Source: Dastarcus helophoroides
Taxonomy: Eukaryota; Arthropoda; Insecta; Coleoptera; Bothrideridae
DNA: 64,000 bases
Direction: 5' to 3'
NCBI GenBank assembly: GCA_028583605.1
Contig: CM053328.1
Location: 32,285,578-32,349,577 of the forward strand
This document shows positions 24,014-36,479 of the stretch, piece by piece; position 1 is the first letter of the stretch, and every line of letters starts with the position of its first letter. The notes beneath the pieces are model-generated. The model saw nothing but the letters and a program-made list of their open reading frames with translations, had not been told where the DNA came from and searched no databases. The position numbers and the translations under genes are program-made.

Positions 24014-25175
24014 TTTTTTTTAAGTTTAATCCACTCGCAAAGGGTAACCCCATTATGCTTTCAAAGCACTGCGAGCAGAATGCAGAAACAAGGATAGATG
24101 ACGATAAACCGCCTTCTTAAACAAGAATAGGTTGTAATTTTTGAAGAAAATTTCTTTCGATAACAAGTTCCATAACTTGGAAGTTCTATAGAACAAAGAG
24201 TCTCCGTAGACAGAAGTCCTCACTAGTACACCTCAAGAATCTTGCCCTTGGGGAGATCAATCCTATTAGTTCCTGCGAGCATCTTCCATGATAGTACTTG
24301 TAGAAAAGAGGCAAGTCACCAACCATACCCCTATGTTTTAGTGTTTCGAGAGAATCGGTTAGACTCTCGTCATCAATTAAGCGAATCTCTCTTCTTTAAA
24401 TTGAATCCAAGAGAGCTAAAATGTGTTTTGGGGCTGACCTCCAAACATGAGAACAGTATTCTAGTTCTGGCCTAACTTGAGCTTTGTATAGTGTTAATAA
24501 CTGATGAGATGTGAAGTACTTTTTAGCTCTAAGAGCACTAGCTTCTGAGAGGCGGATTTGGCAATGGCGCGCATATAATCATCCCAAGAGAAGTTAGTGC
24601 TCGCATTCATTACTAAGATAGATAGATTAGATCCCATCGGAAGGATTTTAGCGTCCATTAGAATGTTTGTTGCATTTTCCCTTGATGTTTTCTTAGAGAA
24701 ACCGCGGCCTGACTTTTTGAAGCGTTAAAGTCGACCAAATTGTTCTTACCCCATTCCAGAACAGTCTCGAGATCCCGATTAATCGTCTGTATCTGCTGTT
24801 TCCTTAGTCGATCTGAAGCAGCGATAGATAATGGTTTATCGGAGAAAAAAATGACCAAGGTCACTATCATCTGCGTAGCTGTATATAGGATTGGAAGTTG
24901 AAGCTAAGAGATCATTTATGTATAACCGAAATAGAGTAGGAGGCAGAATAGACCCCTGAGGCACCCCTGCGTTAATCGCAAATGTCTCGGATGAGATGCC
25001 ATCGACGACGACCTGAAGAGATTTGTCAGCCAGAAAATTGGATATCAAATGACAGAGCCCAGGAGGAAAACCATAAGATGTTAATTTGGCGAGAAGAGAT
25101 CGGTGCCAGACTCTGTCGAAAGCCTTTGAGATATCCAATCCCACAACCCAACCCTCATGATTTTTAAAAAATACG
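24014..25175 (-). pseudogene. CR1/jockey-like LINE, 5'-truncated RT and 3' end
   Basis: On the minus strand this reads the later half of a non-LTR reverse transcriptase. It begins at GLDISKAFDRVWH (RT motif with the first catalytic Asp), then LLAKLTSYGFPPGLCHLISN, AINAGVPQGSILPPTLF and IYSYADDSD (catalytic YADD). A frameshift follows just after YADDSD (about 24855). Further on come a VNRDLETVLEWGKNNLVDFN-like stretch, the C-terminal region and a 3' UTR ending GAGTGGATTAAACTTA plus an A run (24014-24022). The family is the same as the element at 61690-64000. The 5' break at about 25175 joins A-rich satellite. The 3' tail touches the truncated 5' end of the mariner. Confidence 0.85.
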
Positions 25176-25199
25176 TTGTAATTTCGAGCACAAGATCGC

Positions 25200-26890
25200 A
25201 CTTTCTAGAGAATATTCCAAATTTCCAAGAGAAAGTCCAATTTTAAGAGCAAAATGGGAATTTTGAGATAAAAAATAAAAGTCGTAATTTTCAGTAAATC
25301 ATATTAAAAATAAAAAACTAACCTTTCTCAACAGCTTGAAAAATGTCCAGATTTCGAAAAAGGTCAAAAAGGTTATAATTTTGTGAAAAGACGCAATTTT
25401 CAGAAAAAGTCGAATTTTAAGAAAGAAAAATGGTAATGTCCAAAAACATTGTTCTCAAAATTTAAAATTCAGTAACAACGTTGAATTTACAAGAAATCAA
25501 CATTTATATTAACATTCCGATCTAATTTAGAGACGAGTGAACATTTTAAAAACCATAACATATCACATTTTGAGCTTAAAGTTGGCATTTCTTGAAAAAG
25601 ACAAATATTCAAAAAAGTGGCAGAATTTTGAAAAAAATAAGTGATTTTTGAAACAAAAGTTTAAAAAGCTGTAATATTGAAAATAAAATTGAAATTTCGG
25701 AAAAGACGAATTTCAGAAAAAGATGAATTTTGTGAAAAGAACTATTTAAGAGAAAAAGTCAAAATTTTGTGAAAAAAGACGAATTTACCTGCAAAAAGGC
25801 AAAATTTCTGGAAATATTAATTATCAGATATTGAGATAAAAATCAAAATTTCGTGAAAAAGGCAAACTTTAGGAAAGCACTCAAAATTTCTAAAAAAATC
25901 AGATTTCTAAAAGATCTAAATTTTCGGAAAAAGCTAAATGTTCAGAAATATACAGGAATTTGAGGAAAAAGCGAAACAAGAAAATTTCCAAACGGACAAA
26001 ATATTTAAAATTTTCGGAAAAAAATCAAATTTCTAGAAAAAAGTGGAAATTTAAAAAAAAATAATCGAAACTCTTGGAAATGAAAATGATCGAAAGTTTG
26101 CGAAAATGATCTACATTTGGATAAAAACAGTTTAATCTTATCAGTGACAATTCGAAATTTTCCAAAAAAAGTCAGATTTTATCGACATTTAAAAAAAAGC
26201 GAATTTCAGGAAAAAAAACGAAATTTTAAGAAAAAAATCGAAATTTTCTGGGTGAATATTTATTTTCTCTTGACTGCTCGACTCAGGAGGCAGACAGGTT
26301 CCCTACCTTGTCCTGATGTGACGTCAGAAAATGTCCAATATTGTGATACACGTCGAAAATTTCGACATTTTGACAAACAAGTTGAAACTTCCAGAAAAGT
26401 GGATTAAAAGGAAGTTAAAATTTACAAAGAAAATTTTTCATTATTTTTGTACTTTGACAAAAGTTTTAAATTTCCAAAAATATACTTTTTTATCAGAAGA
26501 TCGACCAAATTTCAATGAAAACGCAAATGTTAATAAACAAGCTGAAAATGTGCGGAATTAAAAAAAAGCGAAATTTTTAGAAAAGGTAAAATTTTGAGAA
26601 ATGGCAAAAATTCAGTCATTTTTGGAATAATGACGAAATTTTTAGATACAAATTCGAAATTTTGACAAAGTCGTATTTGATAAAAGAAATCAAATTTTAT
26701 GAATAAATGCAGAATTTCAAAAAATATACAAATTTTGTAAAAAAAAATACGAGAAAGGAGTTTTGAAGTAGAAAAGAAATTTCTTGGAAAAAGTGCCCCA
26801 GTTGAAAACATATACATTTTCGGTTTGCTGCATAAATCAGAAGGGGACAAGCGCCCCACCTGCCCTGTTCTAGCTATGCCTTTGATAGAA
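25200..26890. repeat. ~1.5-kb A-rich dispersed unit, copy I
   Basis: Made of short GAAATTTTCAAAAAAGTCG-like phrases, but with a fixed internal order shared with 39160-40480. Shared phrases are TTTTCAGTAAATCATATTA, GAAAAAGACGCAATTTT, TTTTGAAACAAAAGT with AAAAAGC, and a right-hand end with TTGCTGCATAAA followed by a GCCCCACC-type string and TTCTAGCTA. A segment near 26245-26410 (TTCTCTTGACTGCTCGACTCA, GAAAATGTCCAATATT) recurs at 59255-59400. I infer an old dispersed element or a higher-order satellite unit. Confidence 0.6.
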
Positions 26891-27500
26891 ATCATAATAA
26901 TAGAACTATGAAATAAATTGTTGGTACATTTTTGTTTTTTCTTGTACACAAAGTTAATCCACATTTTTGATAAAAGGACATTGTCCACCAACAACAGGTT
27001 AAAAATGATCAAATTTAAAGCTAATGAAACATCAAGAACTAATAATCAGAAGTAAAACACGGTTGTGATCAGTGATTTTTTTATTCAAATGTGATAAAAC
27101 TAAAAAATTACACGCGCAGCTCTTGGAATATTAATTGAAAAATATCACTCAAAATGAAGAGAACTGTTTTATTATTAAACGATATGAATGAGATTAAAGT
27201 AAAGTGGGTACATTTCATTTCTTGGAAGACCAAGTATTTTCTTAAAAACCATTGAAAATCATGTGAGTTAGATTGTTTAAATGATAATTAAATTCTCATA
27301 ACTAGTAAAAAAAGATACGATTACTTAATATTAATAAATTGTAAATTATACTTTAATACTCGGATCAATATGAACCAAAGGTCAAATTGTAAGGTTCTAG
27401 GGGGTTCAAAAATCGTCGGTCATTCTATTAAATTCAAAACATAAAACTTTTCAATTTTTTAATCCCTATCAACCACCGATGGTGCGAGTCAAAATTTAGA
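26891..27500. other. Intergenic DNA, nothing recognised
   Basis: Ordinary A+T-rich sequence between two A-rich repeat blocks. No coding, RNA or transposon signal could be supported. Confidence 0.5.
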
Positions 27501-29290
27501 GTTGCCACCCTCCAAGTAACACCGTCTAAATTTGTGTTTTTTTTTTGGAAAATTTTATATTTTAAACTCGACTAAATTTCGACTTTTGTTGAAACTTGAA
27601 AAACTTGAAAAATACTCCATTTTAAAATGCCAGCTTTAAATTCGCTACTTGAAACTTTAGATTCTTCAAAAATATTCAAAATTTTCAGGAGAAGGCAAAT
27701 TTTTCGGAGTCGATTTTACAAAATTCCAAGATTTGAGAAAAAGTCAAAATTCTGAAACAAGTTTGAAATTTTCAAATAAAGTTGAAATTCTAAAAAAGAG
27801 GTCGAAATTTTCAAATGAAGTAAAAATTTTGGAAAAAAAGGTCGAAATTTACAAAGATCTCAAAACTTCGAGGCAAAGTCGACATTTTGATGGTAAAAGG
27901 TGAAAGTTTTCAGAAAACGTAGATATTCTGAAAAAAAATTAGAGGGTCATGTGGATTGTCGACAGAAGTGAAAACTTAAAACTAGGAAATAACAGAGGTT
28001 TTTTGATTTTCAAATTAATTGTAGTAGCAAAAATTAAAATTTCGCAATTTGTACATTAAAATTACTAACATTCGTCTGATTTCTAGTGGAAAGGTGGAAA
28101 TTTGAAAAATTCCAATTTTTCAAAAAAGTGGAAATTTTCAAAAATAAAGATTTTTTAAAAAACAATCAAATTTACATAAAGATCGACACTCTGAAAAAAC
28201 AGACATTTTTAAAATAAAAATAGATTCGAAATTTTTAAATAAGTCAAAATCTTGAGAAATAGTCAGAATTTTAAGCAAAAATGGAAACTGAATAATATCG
28301 AAATTTTCAAAAACAAAATTTCAAAATATAATGGAATTTAGAAAAATACGAAATTTTGAAAAGTCGAAATTTTGACACAAAATTTCGAAAAAGTTCCAAG
28401 TATTAAGCAGTCAAGGCCAAAGTTAAAAAATATATATCTTTCAAAATGATCGAATTCGCAAAAAAGTCAAAATTTTGAAAGGAAGAAGTTTTAAGCAAAT
28501 ATTAAAATTTTTGTCGAATCTTTCAAAGAATTCGAAATTTTCGAAAAAAGTCAAAATTTTCTAGAATTCATTCTATACAATTCTTCAAAACTTAAAAAAA
28601 TTGTAAATTAAAACCCAGATTCTTTAAATAAAATCGAAATTTTTAGGAAAAGGCGAATTTTTCAAAAAATTATATTTATTAAAATTCGAAATTTCGTAAA
28701 AAAGTAAATATTTTGAAAAGTTTTCGAAATTTTCGAAAGTCTTACATTTAAAAAAGTTTAAATTTTGAAGTCAACTTCGAGAAAAAGTAGAAATGTTGAT
28801 GACAAAAGGTAGATATTTAAACAAAAAGAAAAAATTGAATATTTCAAAGTCAAAAATCCAACTTTTCAAGAAAAAGTCAAAATTTCCAAAAAATGCTAAA
28901 TTTTCAGAAAAATACAAGTTAACACAAAAGTCAAACTTTTGGATAAAAATGAAATTGCGAAAAAGTTGAAATTTTCAAAAGAAGACAAATTTTAAGAAAT
29001 GTGGAAATTTTGAAGAGAGATTGGAAAATTTGAAATTCGAAACTTTCAAAATAAGTCCAAAAAGTTGAAATTTTTAATGTCAGATTTTTCAAAAATGTTG
29101 TTATTTTTAGAACTTTTGGAAAATGGAAATTTTGAAAGGAAATTGGAAAATTTAAATTTCGAAATTTTTAAAATATAAATCGAATTGTTCAAAATAGTTG
29201 AAATTTTTAATAAAAATCGAAGTCAGATTTTTTTAAAAAATCGAGATTTTCAAAAAATTCAAATATTTAAATATCCTTAATTGAAATTTT
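27500..29290. repeat. A-rich satellite, ~450-bp monomer, first block
   Basis: Repeating AAAAGTCGAAATTTTC phrases. The monomer marker (GAAGTCAACTTCGAG followed by AAAAGTCGAAAT and TTGATGATAAAAGG) appears near 28765. Order and wording match the larger block after 29540, but this part is more diverged. Confidence 0.6.
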
Positions 29291-29357
29291 CAGGACAACA
29301 TACAGTCAACAACAGACACTAAATGAGGCAGACAAACAGAAGAAATCCTAGTCGTAC

Positions 29358-29536
29358 GAAGAAGAAAAAGAAGAAGAAGAAGAAAGAAAAAGAAGAAGGA
29401 GAAGAAGAAGGAGAAGGAGAAGAAGCAGAAGGAGAAGGAGAAGAAGCAGAAGAAGAAGATTAAGAAACAGAAGAAGAAGATGATGAAGAAGAAGAAGACG
29501 AAGAAAACAAAGAAGAAGAAGAAAAATAAAAAGAAT
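29358..29536. repeat. GAA/GGA purine tract
   Basis: About 180 nt of almost pure purine on the plus strand, mainly (GAA)n with GGA and GCA interruptions. It lies within the satellite just before a monomer marker at 29575. Such mirror-rich purine tracts can form triplex (H-) DNA. The Phe/Ser-rich minus-strand ORFs here are by-products. Confidence 0.95.
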
Positions 29537-29539
29537 AAA

Positions 29540-32500
29540 TTTTCAAAAAACGCCAACATTTGAAGAAAGTCCAAATTCTGAAGTCAACTTCGAAAAAAAA
29601 ACGAAATATTGATGTTACATGGTCGAAATATTCAAAAAAAAAAGGATTGAGAATTTCAAAAAAATCAAAGTTTGAAAGATCCAAATGTTTTAAAAAAAGT
29701 CGAAATTTCCATAAATTGCCCAATTTTCAGGAAAAAACGAATTAATACAAAAGTAAAAATCTCCAGAAAAAAATCGAAATTTTGGAAAAAAGTGAAATTT
29801 CGAAAAAGCTGAAATTTTTGAAATAAGACAAATTTTGGAAAATTTGAATTTTGAAAAGAAAATGGAAAATTTGAATTTCGAAATTCTGAAAGTGGGTCGA
29901 AATATTCAAAAAGGGGCCTTAAAAACAAATTTTGATAAAAAATTTTAAAAAAAGGGTTTCCAAAGGTTTTAAAAAAAAAATTTTTTAAAAATTTTTCCAA
30001 AAAAATTTCAAATTTTAAAAAATTACGGAAATAAAAGGGTTAAAAATTTTTTAAAAAAAAGTCAAAAGGAAAAAAAATTTTAAAAAAGAAGGTTTTAAAA
30101 ATTCTTTTGGAAAAGGGAAAAAAATAAAAAATTTAAATTTTAAAATTTTAAAAATTTTCGAATTTTAAAAAATTTTAAAAAAAAAAAAGAATTTTTTAAA
30201 AAAAATTTTAAAAAATTAAAATTTAAAAAAAATTGTTTTTAAAAATAAAACCAAAAAATTTGGGCGCCCAAAAAAATTTTAGAAAAAAAAAAAAAAAAAA
30301 AAAGGGGAAAAGAAAAAAAAAGGAACGGGAAAAAAACAAAAAAATTTGAAAAAAGGGTTGAAAAAAAAAAAGGAAAAAAGGGGAAAAAAAATGTAAATTT
30401 TAAAAACGAACGGAAAAATAAATTTAAATTTCAAAAAAAAACCAAAAAGAATTCGAAATATTAAAAAAAAAAAGGTTAAAATTTTAAAAAAAAAAAAAAG
30501 CCCAAATTTTTAAAAAAAGTCAAAAATTTCCCAAAAAATTCCCTTTTTTCCGGGGAAAAAAATTAATGTTTTCCCCAAAAAAAACTTTGGAAAAAAAAAA
30601 AATTTTAAAATTGAAAAAAATAAAAAAGGTTTAAAATTTTAAAAGAAAAAAAAAATTTCAAAAATTTCCAAAATTTAAAATTCGAAAAACCCCCAGTTTT
30701 TCAAAAAAAAAGTTCAAATTTTTTAAAAATAAAAAAATTTGGAAAAATTAAAAAAAAAAAATTTTTTAAAAAATTTAAAAAACAAATTTTCAAAAAAATA
30801 CAGGAAAAAATTGAAATTTTTGGGAAAAAGTAAAATTTTTGGAAAAAAAATTTTAAAAAATTAATTTTCAAAAAAAGGGACAAATTTTGGAAAATGGGAT
30901 TTCAACTACAAAATTTGAAAAATTTAACTTTTCAATAAAAGTCGAAATTTCTAAAATATGCCAAATATTCAGAAAAAATACAAATTAGTACAAAAATCAA
31001 AATTTCTAGAAAAAATCGAAATTCTGGAAAAAGTGAAATTTCGAAAATATTGAAATTTTTAAAATAAGTCAAATTTTGGAAAATGTGAATTTTGAAAAGA
31101 AACTTGAAAATTTGTATTTTGAAATTTCCAAAGTGAGTCGAAATATTCAAAAGAGTCAGATTTTACAAAAATGTCGAGATTTTCAAAATATTCACAAATA
31201 ATTGAAATTTGCAAAAAGTCTAACATTTAACAAATTCTGAAGTCAACTTCGAGAAAAAGTCGAAATTTTGGTCATAAATTAAAGGTTGAGATTTTCAAAA
31301 AAAAAAAGAAAAAGGTCAAAAATTTCAAAGAAACCAAATTTTAAAAAATTCTTTTTTAAAAGGTGAAATTTCTAAAAAGTGCAAAATTTTCAGAATATAT
31401 CGAAAATTTTCAGATTTTCAAAAAATTCGAATATTCAAAAATAATTGAATAACTGAATAACTGAATCTGAAGAAAGTTCGGAAGCTGAAATCAATTTCGA
31501 GAAAAAATCGAATGTTTGATAATAAAAGGTCTAAATTTTCAAAAAATAAGGAAAAAAAAATAATTGAAAATTTCATAGTCAAAATTTGAAAAATCCAGCT
31601 TTTCAAAAAAAGTCGAAATTTCCAAAAAATGCAAAATTTTCAGGAAAAATACAAATTAATACAAAAGTCAAAATTTCTACAAAAAAAATCGAAATTTGGA
31701 AAAGTGAAATTTCGAAAAAGTTGAAATTTTCGAACTAAATCATTTTCAAAATGATTCGAATTGAATTTTGTGATAAAAATCAAAAAGTAAGAGTTGTAAA
31801 AATGTTCAGATTTTCAAAAATTCAAATATATTCAAAAATAATTAAAATTTTCAAAAAAGTCGAAAATTTGAACAAAGTCCAAATTCTGTAGTCAACTCTG
31901 AGGAAAAGTCGAAATTTTGATGATAAACGGTAGAAATTTTCAAAAAAAAAGGATCGAAAATTTCAAAAGGTCAAAATTTGAAACAATTCAATTTTTTCAA
32001 ACAAGTCAAAATTCCCAAAAAATGCGAAATTGTTCGAAAAAATACAAATTAACACACAAGTCAAAATTTCCATAAAAAATGGAAATTTTGGAAAAAGCGA
32101 AATTTCGAAAAAGTTAAAATTTTCAAAATAAGAGAGATTTTAGAAAATGTGGATTCTGAAAAGAAACTGGAAATTTTGAATTTTAAAATTTCCAAAGTGA
32201 GTCGAAATATTCAAAAGAGGTGAAATTTTTCATGAGTCAGTCAGATTTTTAAAAAATGTCGAAAGTTTGAAAGAATTCGACTATTCCGAGATAACTGAAA
32301 TTTTCAAAAAAGTCTAACATTCGAAGAAAATCCAAATTCTGAAGTCAACTTCGAGGAAAAGTCAAAATATTGATGATAAAATGTCGAAATTTTCAAAGAA
32401 AAATTTCAAAAAGTCAAAATTTGAAAAATCCACATTTTCAAAGAAAGTTGAAACTTCTAAAAAAATGCAAAAGTTTCAGATAAAATACAAATTATTACAA

Positions 32501-35190
32501 AAGTCAAAATATACAGAAAAAATTGATAATTTGGAAAAAGTGAAATTGCGAAAAGGTTGAAATTTTCAAAATAAGACAAATTTTGGAAAATGTGGATTTT
32601 GAAAAGAAACTCGAAAATTTGAATTTCAAAGTATCCAAAACTAGTCGAAATATTCAAAAAAAGGTGAAATTTTTGATAAAAATCAAAGAGTCAGATTTTT
32701 AAAAAATGTCGAAATTTTCAAAAATTTGATTATTCCAAGATAATTGAAATTTTCAAAAAAATCTGACATTCGAAGAAAGTCCAAATTCTGAAGTCAGCCT
32801 TCGAGAGAAAGTCAAAATATTGACGATAAAGGGACTAAATTTTCAAAAAAAAAGATGGAAAATTTAAAAAAGTCAAAATTTTAAAAATCTAGCTTTTCAA
32901 AAAAAGTCGAAATTTCTAAAAAATGCGAAATCTTCAGAAAAAAATACAAATTAATACAAAAGTCAAAATTTACAGAAAAAATCGAAATTTTTGAAAAAGG
33001 TGAAATTGCGAAAAAGTTGAAATTATCAAAATGTGGACTTTGAAAAGAAACTGGAAAATATAAATTTCGAAATTTTCAAATTGAGTCGAAATATTCAAAA
33101 AAGTTGAGATTTTCATAAAAATCGAAGTCAGATTTTTCAAAAATGTCCAGATTTTCAAAAAATTCAAATATTCAAAAAAAATTAAAATTTTCAAAAAATC
33201 TATCTTTTGAAGAAAGTCTAAATTTTGAAGAAAGTCTAAATTTTGAAGTTAACTTCGAGAAAAAGTCGAAATATTGATGATAAAAGGTAGAAATTTTCCA
33301 AAAAAAAAGAAAAGAAAAAAGGATTGAAAATTTCAAAAAGCAAAATTTGAAAAAATTCAACATTTAAAAAAAAAGTTGAAATTTCTAAAAAATTGGAAAT
33401 TTTCCGAAAAAATAAAAATTAACACACAAATCAAAATTTCCAGAAAAAGCCGAAAGTTTGGAAAAAAAGTGAAATTGTGAAAAATTTAAAATTTTTAAAA
33501 TAAAACCAATTTTGGAAAATATGGATTTTGAAAAGAAACTGAAAAATTTGAATTTCGATAATTCCAAAATGAATCGAAATATTTAAAGTAGTTGAAATTT
33601 TTGATACAAATCGAAAAGTGAAAGTTGTAAAAAATGTCGAGATTTTCAGAAATTTAAATATTTAAAAACAATTGAAATTTTCGAAAAAGTCCAAATTTTG
33701 AAGTCAGCTTCGAGGAAAAGTCGAAAATTTGATGGTAAACGGTCGAAATTGTCAAAAAAAGAGAAAAAGATCGAAAATTTCAAAAAAAGTCGAAATCTCC
33801 AAAATATGCGAAATTTTCAGAAAAAAAATACAAACACAAAAGTCAAAATTTCCGGAAAAAGTTAACATTTTTAAAAAATGTGCAATTATTCAAAAGTTGA
33901 AATCTTCAAAATAAAACAATGAGGATTTTGAAAAGGAATTGGAAAATTTAGAATTCGACATTTTCAAAATAAGGCGAAATATTCAAAAAACTTGAAATTT
34001 TTGATAAAAATGGAAAAATCCGATTTTTCAAAAATGTCATTTTCAAAAAAATAAAATCTGGAGAAAAAGTCACCATCTTAAAAAAAGTCGACATTTTCGA
34101 AATCTCAATTATTCTAAAATAATTGAAATTTTTAAAAAAGTCAAATTTACAAAAAGCCAAGATTTTTAATCAAAAGCTTAAAAAAAGAAATTTTTTAATG
34201 AAAACGTAAAATTGACAAAGGTCGAAACATTGCAAAATCCATGTAAAATTTTTCAAAAATTTCGGAAAGTTCAAAATATTGAATCAAAATCTTGAAAAAA
34301 GTTGAGATTTGCATAAAATTCAAACATTCAAAAATAATCCAAATTTTTAATAAATTTAAATGTAAAGCCATTTTTAATCAAAATTTGAAAAAACGATATT
34401 TTTCAATAAAAAAGGGAATTTGAGAAAAGTCCAAACATTGCAAAATCGATTTCAGATTTTTCAATGGAATTTCAGAAAATTAAAAACCTTGGGAAAAAGT
34501 CAAAATCGTGAAAAAAGTTGAGATTTGCAAAAAATTTAAACGTTCAAAAATAATCCAAATTTTTAAAAAGATCAAATTTATAAAAAGTCAAAATTTTTTA
34601 ATTAAAATTTTAAAAAAGATATTTGTAAACAAAAAGGGGAATTTGAAAAAAATCGAAACATCTAAACTTTGAGGTAAAGTCATAATATTCAAAAAAAGAT
34701 TCAAAATTTCTTTTTTTAAATAATCTGAATTTTTTAAAAGGTGAAAATTTCTAAAAAAAACGGAATAAATGCGAAATTTTCAAAATTAAGTTAAATTTTC
34801 GAGAATAGGTTAAAATTTTGACAATCGAGATTTGCAAACACAACGAGTACCAGATCAAGAAAAAGTCGAAACTTCAAAAAAGAGTGGATATTTTCAAGTG
34901 CTGGAAATATCGAAATTTTTTAAAATAAAATAAATTTTTCAATACAAATCGGGTTTTTCAACAACAGTGGGAAGTTTCAAAAGGTCAATATTTTGAAATA
35001 CTTATGTCAAAAGTAAGTATTTAGTTTTTCAAAAGTCGAAATTTTCAAAAAATTTGTAATAAAGGCGAAATTATTTTAGGAAGTTAAAAATTGTTAAAAA
35101 TGTTAAAATTATGAAAAATCAGAATATTCAGAAATCAAAATTAAGAAACCTCAATACGAAAAAAATCGAAATTTGGAAAAAAATAAATTC
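29540..35190. repeat. A-rich satellite, ~450-bp monomer, main block
   Basis: The marker GAAGTCAACTTCGAG, with a GTCCAAATTCT-like lead and a TTGATGATAAAAGGTCG-like follow-on, recurs near 29575, 31220, 31472, 31880, 32335, 32784, 33241 and 33693. Successive gaps from 31880 on are 455, 449, 457 and 452 bp. Between markers the order of sub-phrases is kept (AAATACAAATTAATACAAAAG, TTTTGAAAAGAAACTGG, TCGAAGTCAGATTTTT). The stretch 29930-30900 is degraded to near-homopolymer A/T. No genuine gene is present and the many Phe/Lys-rich ORFs are by-products. Confidence 0.85.
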
Positions 35191-35194
35191 TTTG

Positions 35195-36470
35195 CATTTT
35201 TTTTTTGTTTTACTATCAAAACGAAAATAATGAATTATGGTTAAACCTTCTTTTTTCTTATTTTATGTTGTTTTACCCGGATGGGCTATTATATATTATT
35301 AAATATATATTATTATATTTGTTGTAAGGGCCCACGCGCCTAATGAAGAATGTAAGGGGTGCAGAACTAATAACTGCCTCTGGCCCCCGGAATTGTCTGG
35401 CGAGCCTATCCTTATCCCTGACGCATGATTAAACGTCCTCAAACAAAATAATTCGGTCTTATTTTTATTGTTCCCATTTATTACAGTAAAATGTAGTTAT
35501 GACGTTTTTCACTACATTACAGATTTGACAAGCGGCGGTCCGTTATGAATAAATATAACTTTTTTTCCTCAAAGGTATGGATCATCATTAACAAATCCAT
35601 GTTAAGCAAATTGAAGAATTTCCGATCAACGCGGCAACACCGCCTAAATTCTAAATCATTTGAAGAGAGAAAGAGGGATCGAAAGCCTGTACGTAACAGT
35701 GACAGCTGTGTTGTAGTTTTCTCAGAATGATAGAACGTGTTTTCACTTCACGCTAAGCAAGCTGGGTTTGGTGGGGAGACTGAAGCTTGAAGTATTTCAG
35801 GGAATCCTTATTTCGTAGAAGGCACAATGTATAAATAGTCGTCGGTTAGGCCCACCATTACTACACAGCGATTCTAAAACGGTTCGCCGGCGAGACACCG
35901 AACATTTGTTGCGCGTTGCAGATGACGTGATGCTGTTGCTTTTTGACCCTGTCTCTCTCTTCGCCAGACGAATAGCATCGATCGCGATTTGTAGCGTATG
36001 TTACACGTGACGGTTGAACTATTTAAAGCGTCCACGAAATGCATGTTCGATTTCACCCCATTGTGCTAATTTTAACTGGGGATGATTGAATATGAGTTCT
36101 TGGAAGCTAATCACGTTTACCTACCGAACCAGATTTAGAACAACTTTGTATAAATATCATTTGATTCATTTCCTTTAATTTTATTTTATTTAATGGTGGC
36201 GCGGCCAGAGGGGCGTAAAAGAATTTGGCCATTAAAGTTAAAAGTAGTTAAAAGTAAAATTGTAATACTTTTTATTTGGTCACCACAAATTAAAAATCCA
36301 ATTCTTAGAATGTGAGGGGTCCTGACCTCTGATATTAAATTTATCAAGGAACCGGAAGTTTTCTCGATAGAACTGGTTTAATGTTTGGAGCTTGGGGTAA
36401 CATATTTTAGCAAAATAATTTCTTATACATATACAGAGCGCTCATTTTTCTATCCCTACTAATAGGGGCC
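35195..36470. other. Higher-complexity island inside satellite
   Basis: About 1.2 kb of ordinary complexity, richer in G+C and CG than the satellite on both sides. It contains AAGGGCCCACGCGCCTAATG (35328), GCCTCTGGCCCCCGG, TCGCCGGCGAGACACCG, GGTGGCGCGGCCAGAGG and a TATAAATAG box at 35830. It could be a retroelement LTR with a primer-binding-like TGGTGGCGCGGCC (36194) or a single-copy promoter region. I see neither clear LTR ends nor coding sequence. Confidence 0.4.
35830..35862 (+). promoter_or_regulatory. Candidate TATA-type core promoter
   Basis: TATAAATAG at 35830-35838 is followed about 27 nt later by CCATTACT, a plausible initiator. It lies in the CG-richer island. No downstream coding sequence supports it, so this is pattern only. 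Confidence 0.25.
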
Positions 36471-36479
36471 CTCATTCTG

